NCBI GenBank assembly: GCA_035715725.1
Contig: DASTKT010000099.1
Span: 1-64,000, forward strand
Source: JADGGV01 sp035715725
GTDB lineage: Bacteria > Gemmatimonadota > Gemmatimonadetes > Longimicrobiales > RSA9
Reading direction: 5' to 3'
Length of the DNA: 64,000 nt
The notes below the pieces were generated by a model. It had not been told where the DNA came from. It ran no database searches and worked only from the letters and a program-made list of their open reading frames with translations. The position numbers and the translations under genes are program-made. Numbering within the stretch: position 1 is the stretch's first letter; the number at the start of each line of letters is the position of its first letter. Of the stretch, positions 7,893 through 15,644 are shown piece by piece.

Positions 7893-9209
7893 ATGCGCAT
7901 GCAGATCGAACGAGCCCTCCCCCGGCGTGGGGTTATCGCCTGGGCGAGCACACCCCTGATCCTCGCCGTGCTGGCGGGGTGCGACCTGTCGGTGGAGAAC
8001 CCCGACCGCGTGCAGGACCCGCTGCTCGACGACCCGGGGGCGCACCCCGCGGTGGTGGCGGGCGCCAGCCTGGCGCTCTCCCAGGCGATCAACTGGGTGG
8101 CGTTCTTCGGCGGCGACGCGTCCAAGGAGTTCACGCAGGGCGGCCGCATCCACCCCGTGAAGCTCCCCCAGGACCCGGGCCAGCTCACCGTGAACGGGAT
8201 CCCGGACAACGCGTGGAACGCGGCGCAGCAGGCGCGCTGGGTGGCCGAGGACGCCGTGCGTCGCCTGAAGGACGCCATGGGCGACGACTTCACCAGCTAC
8301 GACCTGGGCGCCAAGGCGCTCCTCTACGCCGGGTACGCGAACCGGCTGCTCGGCGAGAACATGTGCGAGGCGGTGATCGACGGCGGCGCGCCGTCCGATC
8401 ACAAGGACTATCTCACCCGCGCGGAGGAAGACTTCACGGAGGCGATCGCCGTGGCCACGGCCGCCGGCGACGCCACGGTCGCGACCGCGGCGCAGGCGGG
8501 GCGCGCGTCGGTGCGGCTGCACCTCGGCGACGACGCCGGCGCGGCGGCCGACGCGGGCGGCGTCGCCACGGGCTTCAAGTTCCAGGCGAAGTACGGCATC
8601 GAGAGCGAGAACTACTACAACTTCGTCTACTGGGTGAACGCGAATCAGCCGTACCGGGAGGAGAGCGTCTCGGGGACGTTCTACGAGCAGTACTACAAGG
8701 ACACGGGCGATCCGCGCGTGGCGTGGGGCACCGATCCGAAGGTGCCGACGGCGGAGTTCACGTACGTGCCGTGGCTCTTCCCGCTGAAGTACACGGGGCG
8801 CGACTCTCCGATCGACCTCTCGACCGGCCGGGAGATGCGGCTGGTCGAGGCGGAGGTGGCGCTCCGCGCCGGGGACTGGCAGACGGCGATGGCCAAGATC
8901 AACGCCCTGCGCGCCGCGGTGATCAGCAACAAGACCAAGGCGCCGCTCGAGCCCGTGGCGGCGTCGGGCCCCGCCGAGGCGTGGACGGCACTGAAGCGGG
9001 AGCGCGGGATCGAGCTGTGGCTCGAGGCGCGGCGCCTCGGCGACGAGCGCCGCTGGGTGGAGTCCAAGACCCCTGGGGCAATGGAGGACGTGAGCGACCG
9101 CGTCCGCCTCTGTTTCCCGATCGGCCTTGGCGAGCGGCGCTCGAACGCGAACGTCGGGATCGACCACGTGGACCCGAAGAACCCGCTGTACACGGGGTCG
9201 CTGGAGTAG
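7893..9209 (+). CDS. SusD/RagB-family substrate-binding lipoprotein
   Basis: 438 residues; GAGGGAGG before the ATG gives a good ribosome site and only 15 bases separate it from the SusC gene, so the two are co-transcribed. A lipoprotein signal ends at LAVLAGC (Cys30), so the mature protein is surface-anchored. The sequence is alpha-helical with TPR-like pairs in the middle and the SusD-typical C-terminal stretch AWTALKRERGIELWLEARRL followed by a GDERRW motif. SusD proteins cap the SusC barrel and bind the ligand. A terminator hairpin follows at 9222. Confidence 0.9.
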   Translation: MRMQIERALPRRGVIAWASTPLILAVLAGCDLSVENPDRVQDPLLDDPGAHPAVVAGASLALSQAINWVAFFGGDASKEFTQGGRIHPVKLPQDPGQLTVNGIPDNAWNAAQQARWVAEDAVRRLKDAMGDDFTSYDLGAKALLYAGYANRLLGENMCEAVIDGGAPSDHKDYLTRAEEDFTEAIAVATAAGDATVATAAQAGRASVRLHLGDDAGAAADAGGVATGFKFQAKYGIESENYYNFVYWVNANQPYREESVSGTFYEQYYKDTGDPRVAWGTDPKVPTAEFTYVPWLFPLKYTGRDSPIDLSTGREMRLVEAEVALRAGDWQTAMAKINALRAAVISNKTKAPLEPVAASGPAEAWTALKRERGIELWLEARRLGDERRWVESKTPGAMEDVSDRVRLCFPIGLGERRSNANVGIDHVDPKNPLYTGSLE

Positions 9210-9221
9210 TGTCGAAAACGG

Positions 9222-9250
9222 TCACCCCACCGAGCTTCTCGGTGGGGTGA
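9222..9250 (+). terminator. Terminator hairpin after SusC/SusD genes
   Basis: TCACCCCACCGAG (9222-9234) and CTCGGTGGGGTGA (9238-9250) are perfect complements around a three-base loop, 12 bases past the SusD stop. No U-tract follows. Confidence 0.7.
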
Positions 9251-9274
9251 GGCTGGATCGGGCAGAACCGTCGT

Positions 9275-9327
9275 CGCCTCCGCAGCCGCTTCCGAACTGC
9301 CGGAGGCGGAGGCGGGTGCGGAGGCGG
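9275..9327. repeat. GC-rich palindromic element, copy 1 (CGGAGGCGG type)
   Basis: A left arm of CCTCCGC-type repeats (9275-9294) faces a right arm of GGAGGCGG repeats (9301-9327). The 20-mer GGAGGCGGGTGCGGAGGCGG at 9308-9327 recurs exactly at 58592-58611 in a similar element, so it is a dispersed extragenic repeat sitting just behind a gene. Confidence 0.6.
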
Positions 9328-9352
9328 GAACCGCCGGATGCGGCCGCGGCTC

Positions 9353-9550
9353 CTACCTCCCCTTGGGCCGGCCCAGATTCTGTTTCCTGCCGGGCGGGCT
9401 CGCCTGCCGGTTCAGGCCGCCGAGCCGACCGCCCTTGCCCGGCAGGGCCTCGTCGTACGGCTGATGGGGGCCGTGGCGCTCGGGCGGGTTGCCGATGCTC
9501 TCGTCCTCGACCTTGGGACGCTGCGTGATGGGACGCTTCCGGTGGGGCAT
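9353..9550 (-). CDS. Small basic hydrophilic protein, unknown function
   Basis: 65 residues starting at the ATG at 9550, directly preceded by AGGAGG on the minus strand. The product is rich in Pro, Arg, Lys and Gly (MPHRKRPITQRPKVEDESIG...), with no hydrophobic core, so it is probably disordered. It lies 63 bases after the LLM oxidoreductase on the same strand and may be the last gene of that unit. The strong ribosome site is the main support; the family was not recognised. Confidence 0.55.
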   Translation of the reverse strand: MPHRKRPITQRPKVEDESIGNPPERHGPHQPYDEALPGKGGRLGGLNRQASPPGRKQNLGRPKGR

Positions 9551-9613
9551 GCTTCCTCCTGGGTCACCAGCTCTGAGGCCGTGGGGTGCAGCAGGCGTGC
9601 CACCTTCGGCCGG

Positions 9614-10669
9614 TCAGCGACCCGATTCGGCGAGCAGCTCGTGCACCCGGGGGACGACGTCGCCTCCGTAGAGCTCGATGCAGCGGAGCAGGAGGTCGTG
9701 GGCGAGGGGGCCGGCGCTGTACTTGAGGTCGAAGCGCGCGAGTCCGAGAGCGCGCGCCGTCGCGGCGATCTTGCGCGCCACGGTCTCCGGGGAACCCACG
9801 TAGAGGGAGCCCGCCTCGATCTCCCGCTCGAACTCCGCGGGCGTGATCGGCGGCCAGCGGCGCTCGGCGCCGATGCGGTCGCGCATCTCGCGGTACGGCG
9901 GCCAGAACTCCGCGCGCGCCCGGGCGTCGGACTCGGCCACGTAGCCGGGGGAGTGCACGCCGACGGGGAGTCGCGGCGCGCCGCGCTGCGCCAGCGCCCG
10001 ATGGTACAGCTCGACGTACGGCGCGAAGCGGCGCGGATCGCCGCCGATGATGGCGAGCATGAGCGGCATCCCGTAGCGGGCGGCGCGCACCACCGACTCC
10101 GGGCTCCCGCCGACGCCGATCCAGACCTTGAGCGCGCCGTGCTCGGTGCGGGGAAAGACGCGCTGCCGGTCGAGCGCCGGCCGCGTCGTACCCCGCCAGG
10201 TCACCGGCTCGCCGGTGCGGTCCTGCTCGAGGATCGCGGCGAACAGCTCCAGCTTCTCCTCGAAGAGCGTGGCGTACTGCTCGAGCGGGTAGCCGAACAG
10301 CGGGAACGACTCGGTGAACGAGCCGCGCCCGAGGATGATCTCGGCGCGGCCGCCCGAGACGGCGTCGAGCGTGGAGAAGCGCTCGAAGACGCGCACCGGG
10401 TCGTCCGAGCTGAGCACCGTGACGGACGAGCCCAGGCGGATCCGCTCGGTGCGTCCGGCGATGGCGGCGAGCACCACGTCGGGCGTCGAGATGGCGAAGT
10501 CCTCGCGGTGGTGCTCCCCGAGGCCGATGAAGTCGATCCCCAGCTCGTCGGCGAGCACCGCCTCGGCGACGACGTCGCGGATGACCTGCGCGTGCGAGAG
10601 CGGGCGGCCGTCCGCGCCGCGGGTGACGTCGCCGAACGTGTCGAGGCCGAGCTCCAGATGCATGCTCAT
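9614..10669 (-). CDS. LLM-class flavin-dependent oxidoreductase
   Basis: 351 residues with the bacterial-luciferase-like TIM-barrel pattern: MHLELGLDTFGDV at the start, ELGIDFIGLGEHHREDF (the family E-H-H motif), then AAIAGRTERIRLGSSVTVL and later VWIGVGGSPESVVRAARYGM with a C-terminal VGSPETVARKIA. Such enzymes use reduced FMN or F420 to oxidise aldehydes, alkanes, sulfonates or other small molecules. The start codon lies 13 bases after the stop of the MFS transporter on the same strand, so the two probably form an operon in which the transporter supplies or removes the substrate. The substrate itself is not predictable. Confidence 0.9.
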   Translation of the reverse strand: MSMHLELGLDTFGDVTRGADGRPLSHAQVIRDVVAEAVLADELGIDFIGLGEHHREDFAISTPDVVLAAIAGRTERIRLGSSVTVLSSDDPVRVFERFSTLDAVSGGRAEIILGRGSFTESFPLFGYPLEQYATLFEEKLELFAAILEQDRTGEPVTWRGTTRPALDRQRVFPRTEHGALKVWIGVGGSPESVVRAARYGMPLMLAIIGGDPRRFAPYVELYHRALAQRGAPRLPVGVHSPGYVAESDARARAEFWPPYREMRDRIGAERRWPPITPAEFEREIEAGSLYVGSPETVARKIAATARALGLARFDLKYSAGPLAHDLLLRCIELYGGDVVPRVHELLAESGR

Positions 10670-10682
10670 GTCGTGATCGGGG

Positions 10683-12008
10683 CTACTCGTACTCGCCCTC
10701 GATGTCCTTCCCCGTGAAGTCCTTCATCAGCGCCGTGGCGCCGAGGCTGAGGAGCGAGCAGGCCAGGATGTAGAGGGCGATGGCGTTGGAGGAGTGGGTC
10801 TTGCCGAAGAGCCAGGCGGCGATCAGCGGCGCGGGCCCGCCGGCGATGACGGAGGCGAGCTGGTAGCCGAGCGACGCGCCGCTGTAGCGGAGCCGGCCGG
10901 TGAAGGACTCGGCGATGAGCGCCGCCTGCGGGCCGTACATCATGTCGTGCGGGATGATGGAGATCACGATCGCCAGGAAGACGAGCGGGAGGACGGCGGT
11001 GTTCAGCAGGCCGAAGTAGATGAAGCCGATGGCGCCGGTCGCGGCGGCGCCGATCAGGTACATCTTCCTGCGGCCGATGCGATCCGAGAGGTACCCGGAG
11101 AGCGGGACGGTGACGAAGGAGAGGAGCGCGGCGGAGAGCACGGCCACGAGCAGGAAGTCGCGCGAGATGTGGAGCGTCCCCGTGCCGTACGCGAAGACGA
11201 AGGCGGTGAAGATGTAGAACGGCGCCTGCTCGGCCATGCGGACGAAGGCGGAGAGGACGATCTCCTTCGGGTGCCGGCGGATCACCTCGAGCATCGGCTG
11301 GCGGGCGACCTTCTTCTCGGCCACGATCCGCTGGAACACCGGCGTCTCCATGATGCCGAGGCGGATGTAGAGGCCGATGCCGACCAGGACGAGGCTGAGC
11401 GCGAACGGGATGCGCCACCCCCAGGTGAGGAACTCGTGCCCGGCCAGCCGGCTGAAGGCGAGGACGGCGAGGTTGGCCAGGAACAGGCCGAGCGGGACGC
11501 CGAGCTGCGGCCAGGAGGCGATGAGGCCGCGGCTGCTGCTCGAGCGCGCCCACTCCATCGACAGGAGCACCGATCCGCCCCACTCGCCGCCGACGCCCAC
11601 CCCCTGGATGAAGCGGAGCAGCGTCAGGAGCACGGCGCCCCAGATCCCCACGCTGGCGTAGGTCGGCACGAGCGCCACGGCGAAGGTGGCGATCCCCATG
11701 AGCATGAGCGTGGCGACGAGCGTGGCCTTGCGCCCGATGCGGTCGCCGTAGTGGCCGAAGATGGCCGCGCCGACGGGGCGCGCCGCGAACCCGACCGCGT
11801 ATACGGCGAACGCCTCCAGCGTGCCGACCAGCGGGTCCGACTTCGGGAAGAACAGCTTCGCGAAGACGAGCCCCGTCACCGTGCTGTAGAGGAAGAAGTC
11901 GTACCACTCGATGGCCGTGCCGATGGTGCTCGCGACCACCGCCCGGCGAAGCTGGACGCGGTGTTCGGTCTCGGACAACGCAGCCAGTGGGGCGGTCACC
12001 GTCGACAT
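10683..12008 (-). CDS. MFS transporter of the metabolite:H+ symporter (MHS) type
   Basis: 441 residues from the ATG at 12008 (AGGGGAC upstream); the frame stays open for 85 further codons but that extension is Arg/Pro-rich and lacks a ribosome site. Twelve hydrophobic segments, with the MHS signatures VVASTIGTAIEWYDFFLY at the N-terminus, GHYGDRIGRKATL after helix 2, and GVGVGGEWGGSVLL in helix 4. A second DRIGRRKMYLIG repeat follows the central loop. MHS members co-import organic acids, osmolytes or aromatic acids with protons. It precedes the LLM oxidoreductase gene by 13 bases. Confidence 0.9.
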   Translation of the reverse strand: MSTVTAPLAALSETEHRVQLRRAVVASTIGTAIEWYDFFLYSTVTGLVFAKLFFPKSDPLVGTLEAFAVYAVGFAARPVGAAIFGHYGDRIGRKATLVATLMLMGIATFAVALVPTYASVGIWGAVLLTLLRFIQGVGVGGEWGGSVLLSMEWARSSSSRGLIASWPQLGVPLGLFLANLAVLAFSRLAGHEFLTWGWRIPFALSLVLVGIGLYIRLGIMETPVFQRIVAEKKVARQPMLEVIRRHPKEIVLSAFVRMAEQAPFYIFTAFVFAYGTGTLHISRDFLLVAVLSAALLSFVTVPLSGYLSDRIGRRKMYLIGAAATGAIGFIYFGLLNTAVLPLVFLAIVISIIPHDMMYGPQAALIAESFTGRLRYSGASLGYQLASVIAGGPAPLIAAWLFGKTHSSNAIALYILACSLLSLGATALMKDFTGKDIEGEYE

Positions 12009-12100
12009 GCGTCCCCTGCGGTTGGGGTTCGGCGATGGTGCGGTGGCGGCGGAGGCCGCCCGCGAATCGGCCCGGGCGGGCGGCGCCACCACGGCGGTGC

Positions 12101-12126
12101 CGGGGCTCGCCGGCCGGCGAGCCCCG
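12101..12126. promoter_or_regulatory. 26-bp perfect palindrome upstream of MFS gene
   Basis: CGGGGCTCGCCGG followed directly by its reverse complement, with no loop. It sits 93 bases before the MFS start and 175 bases beyond the end of the small disordered-protein gene on the same strand, so it may be an operator for the transporter/oxidoreductase unit or a terminator for the preceding gene. Confidence 0.4.
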
Positions 12127-12300
12127 TCGCAAGCGTAGGCAGGAAGGCGGGCCGGGGCAAGGCGTGCGCGCTGCGAGCGCGGGGCCGGGTGGAGGCGACC
12201 CGGTTCGCGGAGACCTGCTCCCTCGGGAGCCAGGAGGCGACGATGCCGCGGACACGCGGGCACCGCGCCGCCCGGCGTGACGGATCCCGCGGAGCCGGCC

Positions 12301-12723
12301 TCAGGAGCGCCGGCGGTCCCCGGGGGTCTTCTGGCGCCCCTTGCCCGTGTGGGCGGTGTGCGTGCCGCGCGGCCCCCCCTTCATCGCCTCGGCTTCGGCG
12401 ACGTCGCCCTCGATGTGGCTCCCCGACTTCGCGCCGATCCCCTGCTCGGACGGCAGGTGGGCCAGCGTGTCGGGCTTGGGGCGGCCGCGGCCCTGGTGCG
12501 AGGGCGCGTGCTCGGGGTCGTCCGAGAAGCTCTTCCGCTCCAGCGGCGGCTGCTGGTGCTTGGCCGACCTGCGCCCGGACTCCTGCGGCGGCTGGTGCGC
12601 CGGGAAGCCCGGCCTGGCCTCCTGCGGCCCGCCGCGCGCGCCCGCGTAGTTCTGCTGCCTCGCCTCGCCCTTCGCGGGCGAGTCCGCGCCCAGGTCCCGG
12701 GCCGTCTTCCGGTACTTCGTCAT
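12301..12723 (-). CDS. Disordered basic hydrophilic protein, unknown function
   Basis: 140 residues from the ATG at 12723, which has GAGGAGGG about eight bases upstream. The sequence is almost free of hydrophobic residues and rich in Gly, Pro, Gln, Lys, Arg and His (MTKYRKTARDLGADSPAKGE at the start, GKGRQKTPGDRRRS at the end), so it is predicted to be unfolded. A nucleic-acid-binding or desiccation/hydrophilin role would fit but is not shown. It has the same character as the 65-residue protein at 9353, and the two bracket the transporter/oxidoreductase pair. Confidence 0.55.
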   Translation of the reverse strand: MTKYRKTARDLGADSPAKGEARQQNYAGARGGPQEARPGFPAHQPPQESGRRSAKHQQPPLERKSFSDDPEHAPSHQGRGRPKPDTLAHLPSEQGIGAKSGSHIEGDVAEAEAMKGGPRGTHTAHTGKGRQKTPGDRRRS

Positions 12724-12889
12724 CTGACGCCCTCCTCTGCCGGACGGGGACGCCTCCGCCGGACGGCCGGCGGCGCCCCTCCGGATGCTCCGGTGCGGCT
12801 GGCGCCCGGCGTGCGCCGGGTCGCCCTCGTCGATCCAATGCAAGTGTGCAGCCGGCCGGGGGTTACGCCGCGGGGCGACGCCGGTCCGG

Positions 12890-13717
12890 CTACGGCAGGT
12901 ACGACCTCACGAAGCTCAGGACGTCCGCGCGGTCCAGGCGGAAGACGCCGCCCGTGCCGCCACACGTCCCGTTCAGCGCGAACGACGTCACGCCGGCGAC
13001 GACGTCGCTGTCCTCGACGTAGTTGGGGCCGCCGGAGTCGCCGAAGCAGGTCCCGCCGGTCGAGGCGTTGTTGGAGAGGAGGAGCGAGGAGCCGCCGACG
13101 AACGGCGTGTTGATCTGGAGGAGGTACGGCTCGGCCTGCATGCGGATGCGCTCCGCGACCTGGAATGCCGCGGTGATCCGCTGCACGCCGTAGCCGACCG
13201 CGGTGAACCAGGATTTGCGGCCGGCGTGCAGCGCGTCGAGCTGGTCCGCGGTGGGGAGCCTCCCGTAGTCGTCGGCGGGGAGATCGACGCGGCCGCGCAG
13301 GAGGATGACGCCGACGTCGTGCAGGAAGAAGGCGTTTTCCGTGAAGAGCGGGTGCGAGTGCCACTCCCGGGCCTCGACGGTGTTCGGGCCGGCGTTCGGG
13401 TAGTCGTTGTCGCCGTTCTGCACGTCCGACTCGGTGAAGACGCGCATGCCGCTGAACTCGCCCGGCTCGCCGGTGCAGTGGCCGGCAGTCAGCACGACCT
13501 TGGGGGAGAGCAGGGTGCCCGAGCAGCGGTACGCCGGCTTGCCGTCGATATCCATGACGATGAGCACGACCGCGGGGTGGGCGTTGCCGTCGAGGGTGCC
13601 GTGCGTGATGAAGCGCGGTTGTCCGACGGCGACGGGCGAGCTCGTCTGCGTCGCGTCACAGCCGAGGAGGCCGGTGCACAGGGCGGCCAGGAGGGGCATG
13701 AGCGTGCGCGATCTCAT
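12890..13717 (-). CDS. Trypsin-like (S1 family) serine protease lipoprotein
   Basis: 275 residues from the ATG at 13717. The lipobox LLGC ends at Cys20, so the protein should be an envelope lipoprotein. The full chymotrypsin triad is present: LTAGHC (His80), HDVGVILL (Asp134) and TCFGDSGGP (Ser228). Cysteines at 65 and 81 (SGTLL...AGHC) could form the usual His-loop disulfide. The mature chain begins without a long propeptide. It is transcribed away from the TetR gene at 14031. Extracellular proteolysis is the natural role; the target is unknown. Confidence 0.9.
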   Translation of the reverse strand: MRSRTLMPLLAALCTGLLGCDATQTSSPVAVGQPRFITHGTLDGNAHPAVVLIVMDIDGKPAYRCSGTLLSPKVVLTAGHCTGEPGEFSGMRVFTESDVQNGDNDYPNAGPNTVEAREWHSHPLFTENAFFLHDVGVILLRGRVDLPADDYGRLPTADQLDALHAGRKSWFTAVGYGVQRITAAFQVAERIRMQAEPYLLQINTPFVGGSSLLLSNNASTGGTCFGDSGGPNYVEDSDVVAGVTSFALNGTCGGTGGVFRLDRADVLSFVRSYLP

Positions 13718-14030
13718 GGGGCCTCGCAGGAAGAAGATGGTGGGGGCGGGATGGACCGGAGGGAACGGCGACGCGCATCCCGGGACGCGACGTAGGATGG
13801 TGTCGCGCCCCGGGAACATGCAACGATCCTGTAAACGCCTGTTGTGGCGGGCGCTCCTCGAGAGGGCGGCCGAGCTGGGCAGGCCCGCTGGACACGACGC
13901 TCGAGTTCTGCGCGACCCGTCGGTGCTCACGCGCTGGCCCGGTCGCCTTCGGCCCCCCCTTGAAAATAAGCGATCGGTCGCTTATTTATCGGGCTCGGGC
14001 CTGAAACATGACCGCTGAGCGGAGAAAACG
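13718..14030. other. Intergenic region between divergent protease and TetR genes
   Basis: 313 bases separating the S1 protease from the TetR regulator. The only distinct signal is the perfect operator-like palindrome at 13964-13987 in an AT-rich pocket close to the TetR start. Confidence 0.5.
13964..13987. promoter_or_regulatory. TetR operator palindrome
   Basis: AAATAAGCGA (13964-13973) and TCGCTTATTT (13978-13987) are perfect complements around TCGG. It lies 43 bases before the GTG start of the TetR gene in an otherwise G+C-rich region, the normal place for an autoregulatory TetR operator. Confidence 0.75.
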
Positions 14031-14654
14031 GTGGGACGGACGAAGACGATCGGCGACGACGAGATCCTGAAGCGCGCACGAGCCGTGTTCCGCGAGGGCG
14101 GCCATGCCGCCTCGACGCGGGAGGTCGCGCGGGCCGTCGGGCTCTCGCAGGCGGTGCTGTACCAGCGCTTCGGCTCGAAGGAGGAGCTGTTCGCCCGGGC
14201 GATGTTCCCGGATACGCCCGACCTGGACGGCCTGCTTGGCGGCTACCCGCCGGAGGACGTCCAGGCGGACCTCGCGCGCATCGGCGAGCGCCTCGCCGGG
14301 TATCTCGCCGCGCACATGGCCACGTTCATCCACGTGCTGGCCCACCCCGGCGACGGTCGTGACCGGCTAGTGGAGGTGCACCAGCGGCAGGCGTTTCGGC
14401 CGTTGCTGTCCGGACTCGAGGACCGTTTCCGCCGGCTGCGCGACGACGGGCTGGTGGGAGACGTGGATCCGGTGGCGGCCGCGCGGACGTTCCTCGCCGC
14501 GGTGCACGCGGCGGCGCTCTTCCAGGCGATGGCGCACGGCAGCGGCCACGGGCCGCAGCACGCGCACATCGAAGCGCTGGTGAACGTGCTCTGGGTCGGG
14601 CTGGCGCCCGGCGGCGCCCACCCGGCGCCGGCGGCCACGGAGGCGGGCCGATGA
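14031..14654 (+). CDS. TetR/AcrR-family transcriptional regulator
   Basis: 207 residues from a GTG at 14031. The N-terminal helix-turn-helix is clear (DDEILKRARAVFREGGHAAS, EVARAVGLSQAVLYQRFGSKEELF), followed by a helical ligand-binding domain with the later AARTFLAAVHAAALFQAMAH stretch. Its stop overlaps the next start by four bases (ATGA), so it is translationally coupled to the membrane/methyltransferase gene. The palindrome just upstream is the likely operator, implying autoregulation and control of the partner gene by an unknown small molecule. Confidence 0.92.
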   Translation: MGRTKTIGDDEILKRARAVFREGGHAASTREVARAVGLSQAVLYQRFGSKEELFARAMFPDTPDLDGLLGGYPPEDVQADLARIGERLAGYLAAHMATFIHVLAHPGDGRDRLVEVHQRQAFRPLLSGLEDRFRRLRDDGLVGDVDPVAAARTFLAAVHAAALFQAMAHGSGHGPQHAHIEALVNVLWVGLAPGGAHPAPAATEAGR

Positions 14655-15637
14655 CGCGCCCGCCAGCGAGAAGGCGACGTCTTTACGTCGCGGCGGTCGG
14701 GCTCGCCATCGCGCTGCTGGTCGCGGCCCACGTCGTCGGCGCGGCGTGGCTCGTGGAGGCGGGTTCCGGCGTGGTCGCCCTGGGGAGCCCGCTGCTGCAC
14801 ATCGGCATCGGCGTGCTGCTGACGGTGCTCGGGTTCAAGGTGTTGCTCGTCTCGCGCGTGATCGGGATCAGGCACGTGTCCCGGCGGCGCGCCACGCCGT
14901 CACGAGGGACCGAATCGGCGGTCCACGGAGAGAGGGAAGGGGGAACGACCATGCACTCGCTGTTGCGTCACGAGTCTGCGGGCCCGGCCGACGCGCCGGC
15001 CGTGGAGACACGGGGGAGGATTCTCGACTGGGGCTGGCGCTACGACCTGGCGGAGTGGGGGTTCGACCGGTTGCTCTTCCGCGGGAAGCTGCGCGCGATG
15101 CGGATGCGGACCGCCGACCTGGCCGGAATTCGAGCCGGCGAGGCCGTGCTCGACGTCGGCTGCGGGACGGGCACGCTGGCACTGGAAGCTCACGCGCGCG
15201 TCGGTCCCACCGGTCGGGTGGTGGGCGTGGACCCCGGCACGCAGCAGATCGCGCGTGCCCGCCGGAAGGCCGCCCGCCGCGAGCTGCCCGTCGAATTCCA
15301 GGTGGGCGTGATCGAGCGGCTCCCCTTTCCGGATGCGGGCTTCGACGTCGTGGTCAGCACCATCATGATGCATCACCTGCCCGAGGATCTCAGGCGGCGA
15401 GGCCTCGCCGAGATCCGCCGCGTGCTGAAGGCGGGAGGCCGCGTGGCCATCGCCGACTTCACCGGCGGCCGAGGCGACCGGCATGGGGGATCCGGCTCGC
15501 TGGAGGGCACGGTCGACGATCTCCCGAGCCTGCTGACGGAGGCGGGCTTCTCGCAGGTGCGGGCGGAGGAGATGCGCCTGCCGGGGGTCCCCGGACATCC
15601 GGCGAGCGTGGCGATCGTGGCGGCGGTCAGGGACTAG
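14651..15637 (+). CDS. Membrane-anchored class I SAM-dependent methyltransferase (possible two-start gene)
   Basis: 328 residues. Residues 11-75 hold two hydrophobic segments (LYVAAVGLAIALLVAAHVVG; LLHIGIGVLLTVLGFKVLLV), the rest is a Rossmann methyltransferase with motif I VLDVGCGTG (166-174), VVGVDPG and the post-motif LPFPDAGFDVVVSTIMMHHL. The second half could also start separately at the in-frame ATG at 14951 (residue 101), which has a strong GGAAGGGGG ribosome site eight bases upstream. So it is either a fusion or a small membrane protein read through into a methyltransferase, with both forms made. It is coupled to the TetR gene and ends seven bases from the convergent AsmA gene. Ubiquinone/menaquinone or small-molecule methylation is only a family-level guess. 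Confidence 0.85.
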   Translation: MTRPPARRRRLYVAAVGLAIALLVAAHVVGAAWLVEAGSGVVALGSPLLHIGIGVLLTVLGFKVLLVSRVIGIRHVSRRRATPSRGTESAVHGEREGGTTMHSLLRHESAGPADAPAVETRGRILDWGWRYDLAEWGFDRLLFRGKLRAMRMRTADLAGIRAGEAVLDVGCGTGTLALEAHARVGPTGRVVGVDPGTQQIARARRKAARRELPVEFQVGVIERLPFPDAGFDVVVSTIMMHHLPEDLRRRGLAEIRRVLKAGGRVAIADFTGGRGDRHGGSGSLEGTVDDLPSLLTEAGFSQVRAEEMRLPGVPGHPASVAIVAAVRD

Positions 15638-15644
15638 GGCCAGG

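Noticed and set aside
4839..9167. 1442-residue minus-strand ORF antisense to the SusC/SusD genes
   Set aside because: Arg/His/Glu-rich pseudo-protein produced by codon bias; the plus-strand frames carry signal peptides and SusC/SusD motifs.
12301..12843. Longer start (12843) for the disordered-protein gene
   Set aside because: The ATG at 12723 has GAGGAGGG at proper distance; the extra 40 residues have no such support.
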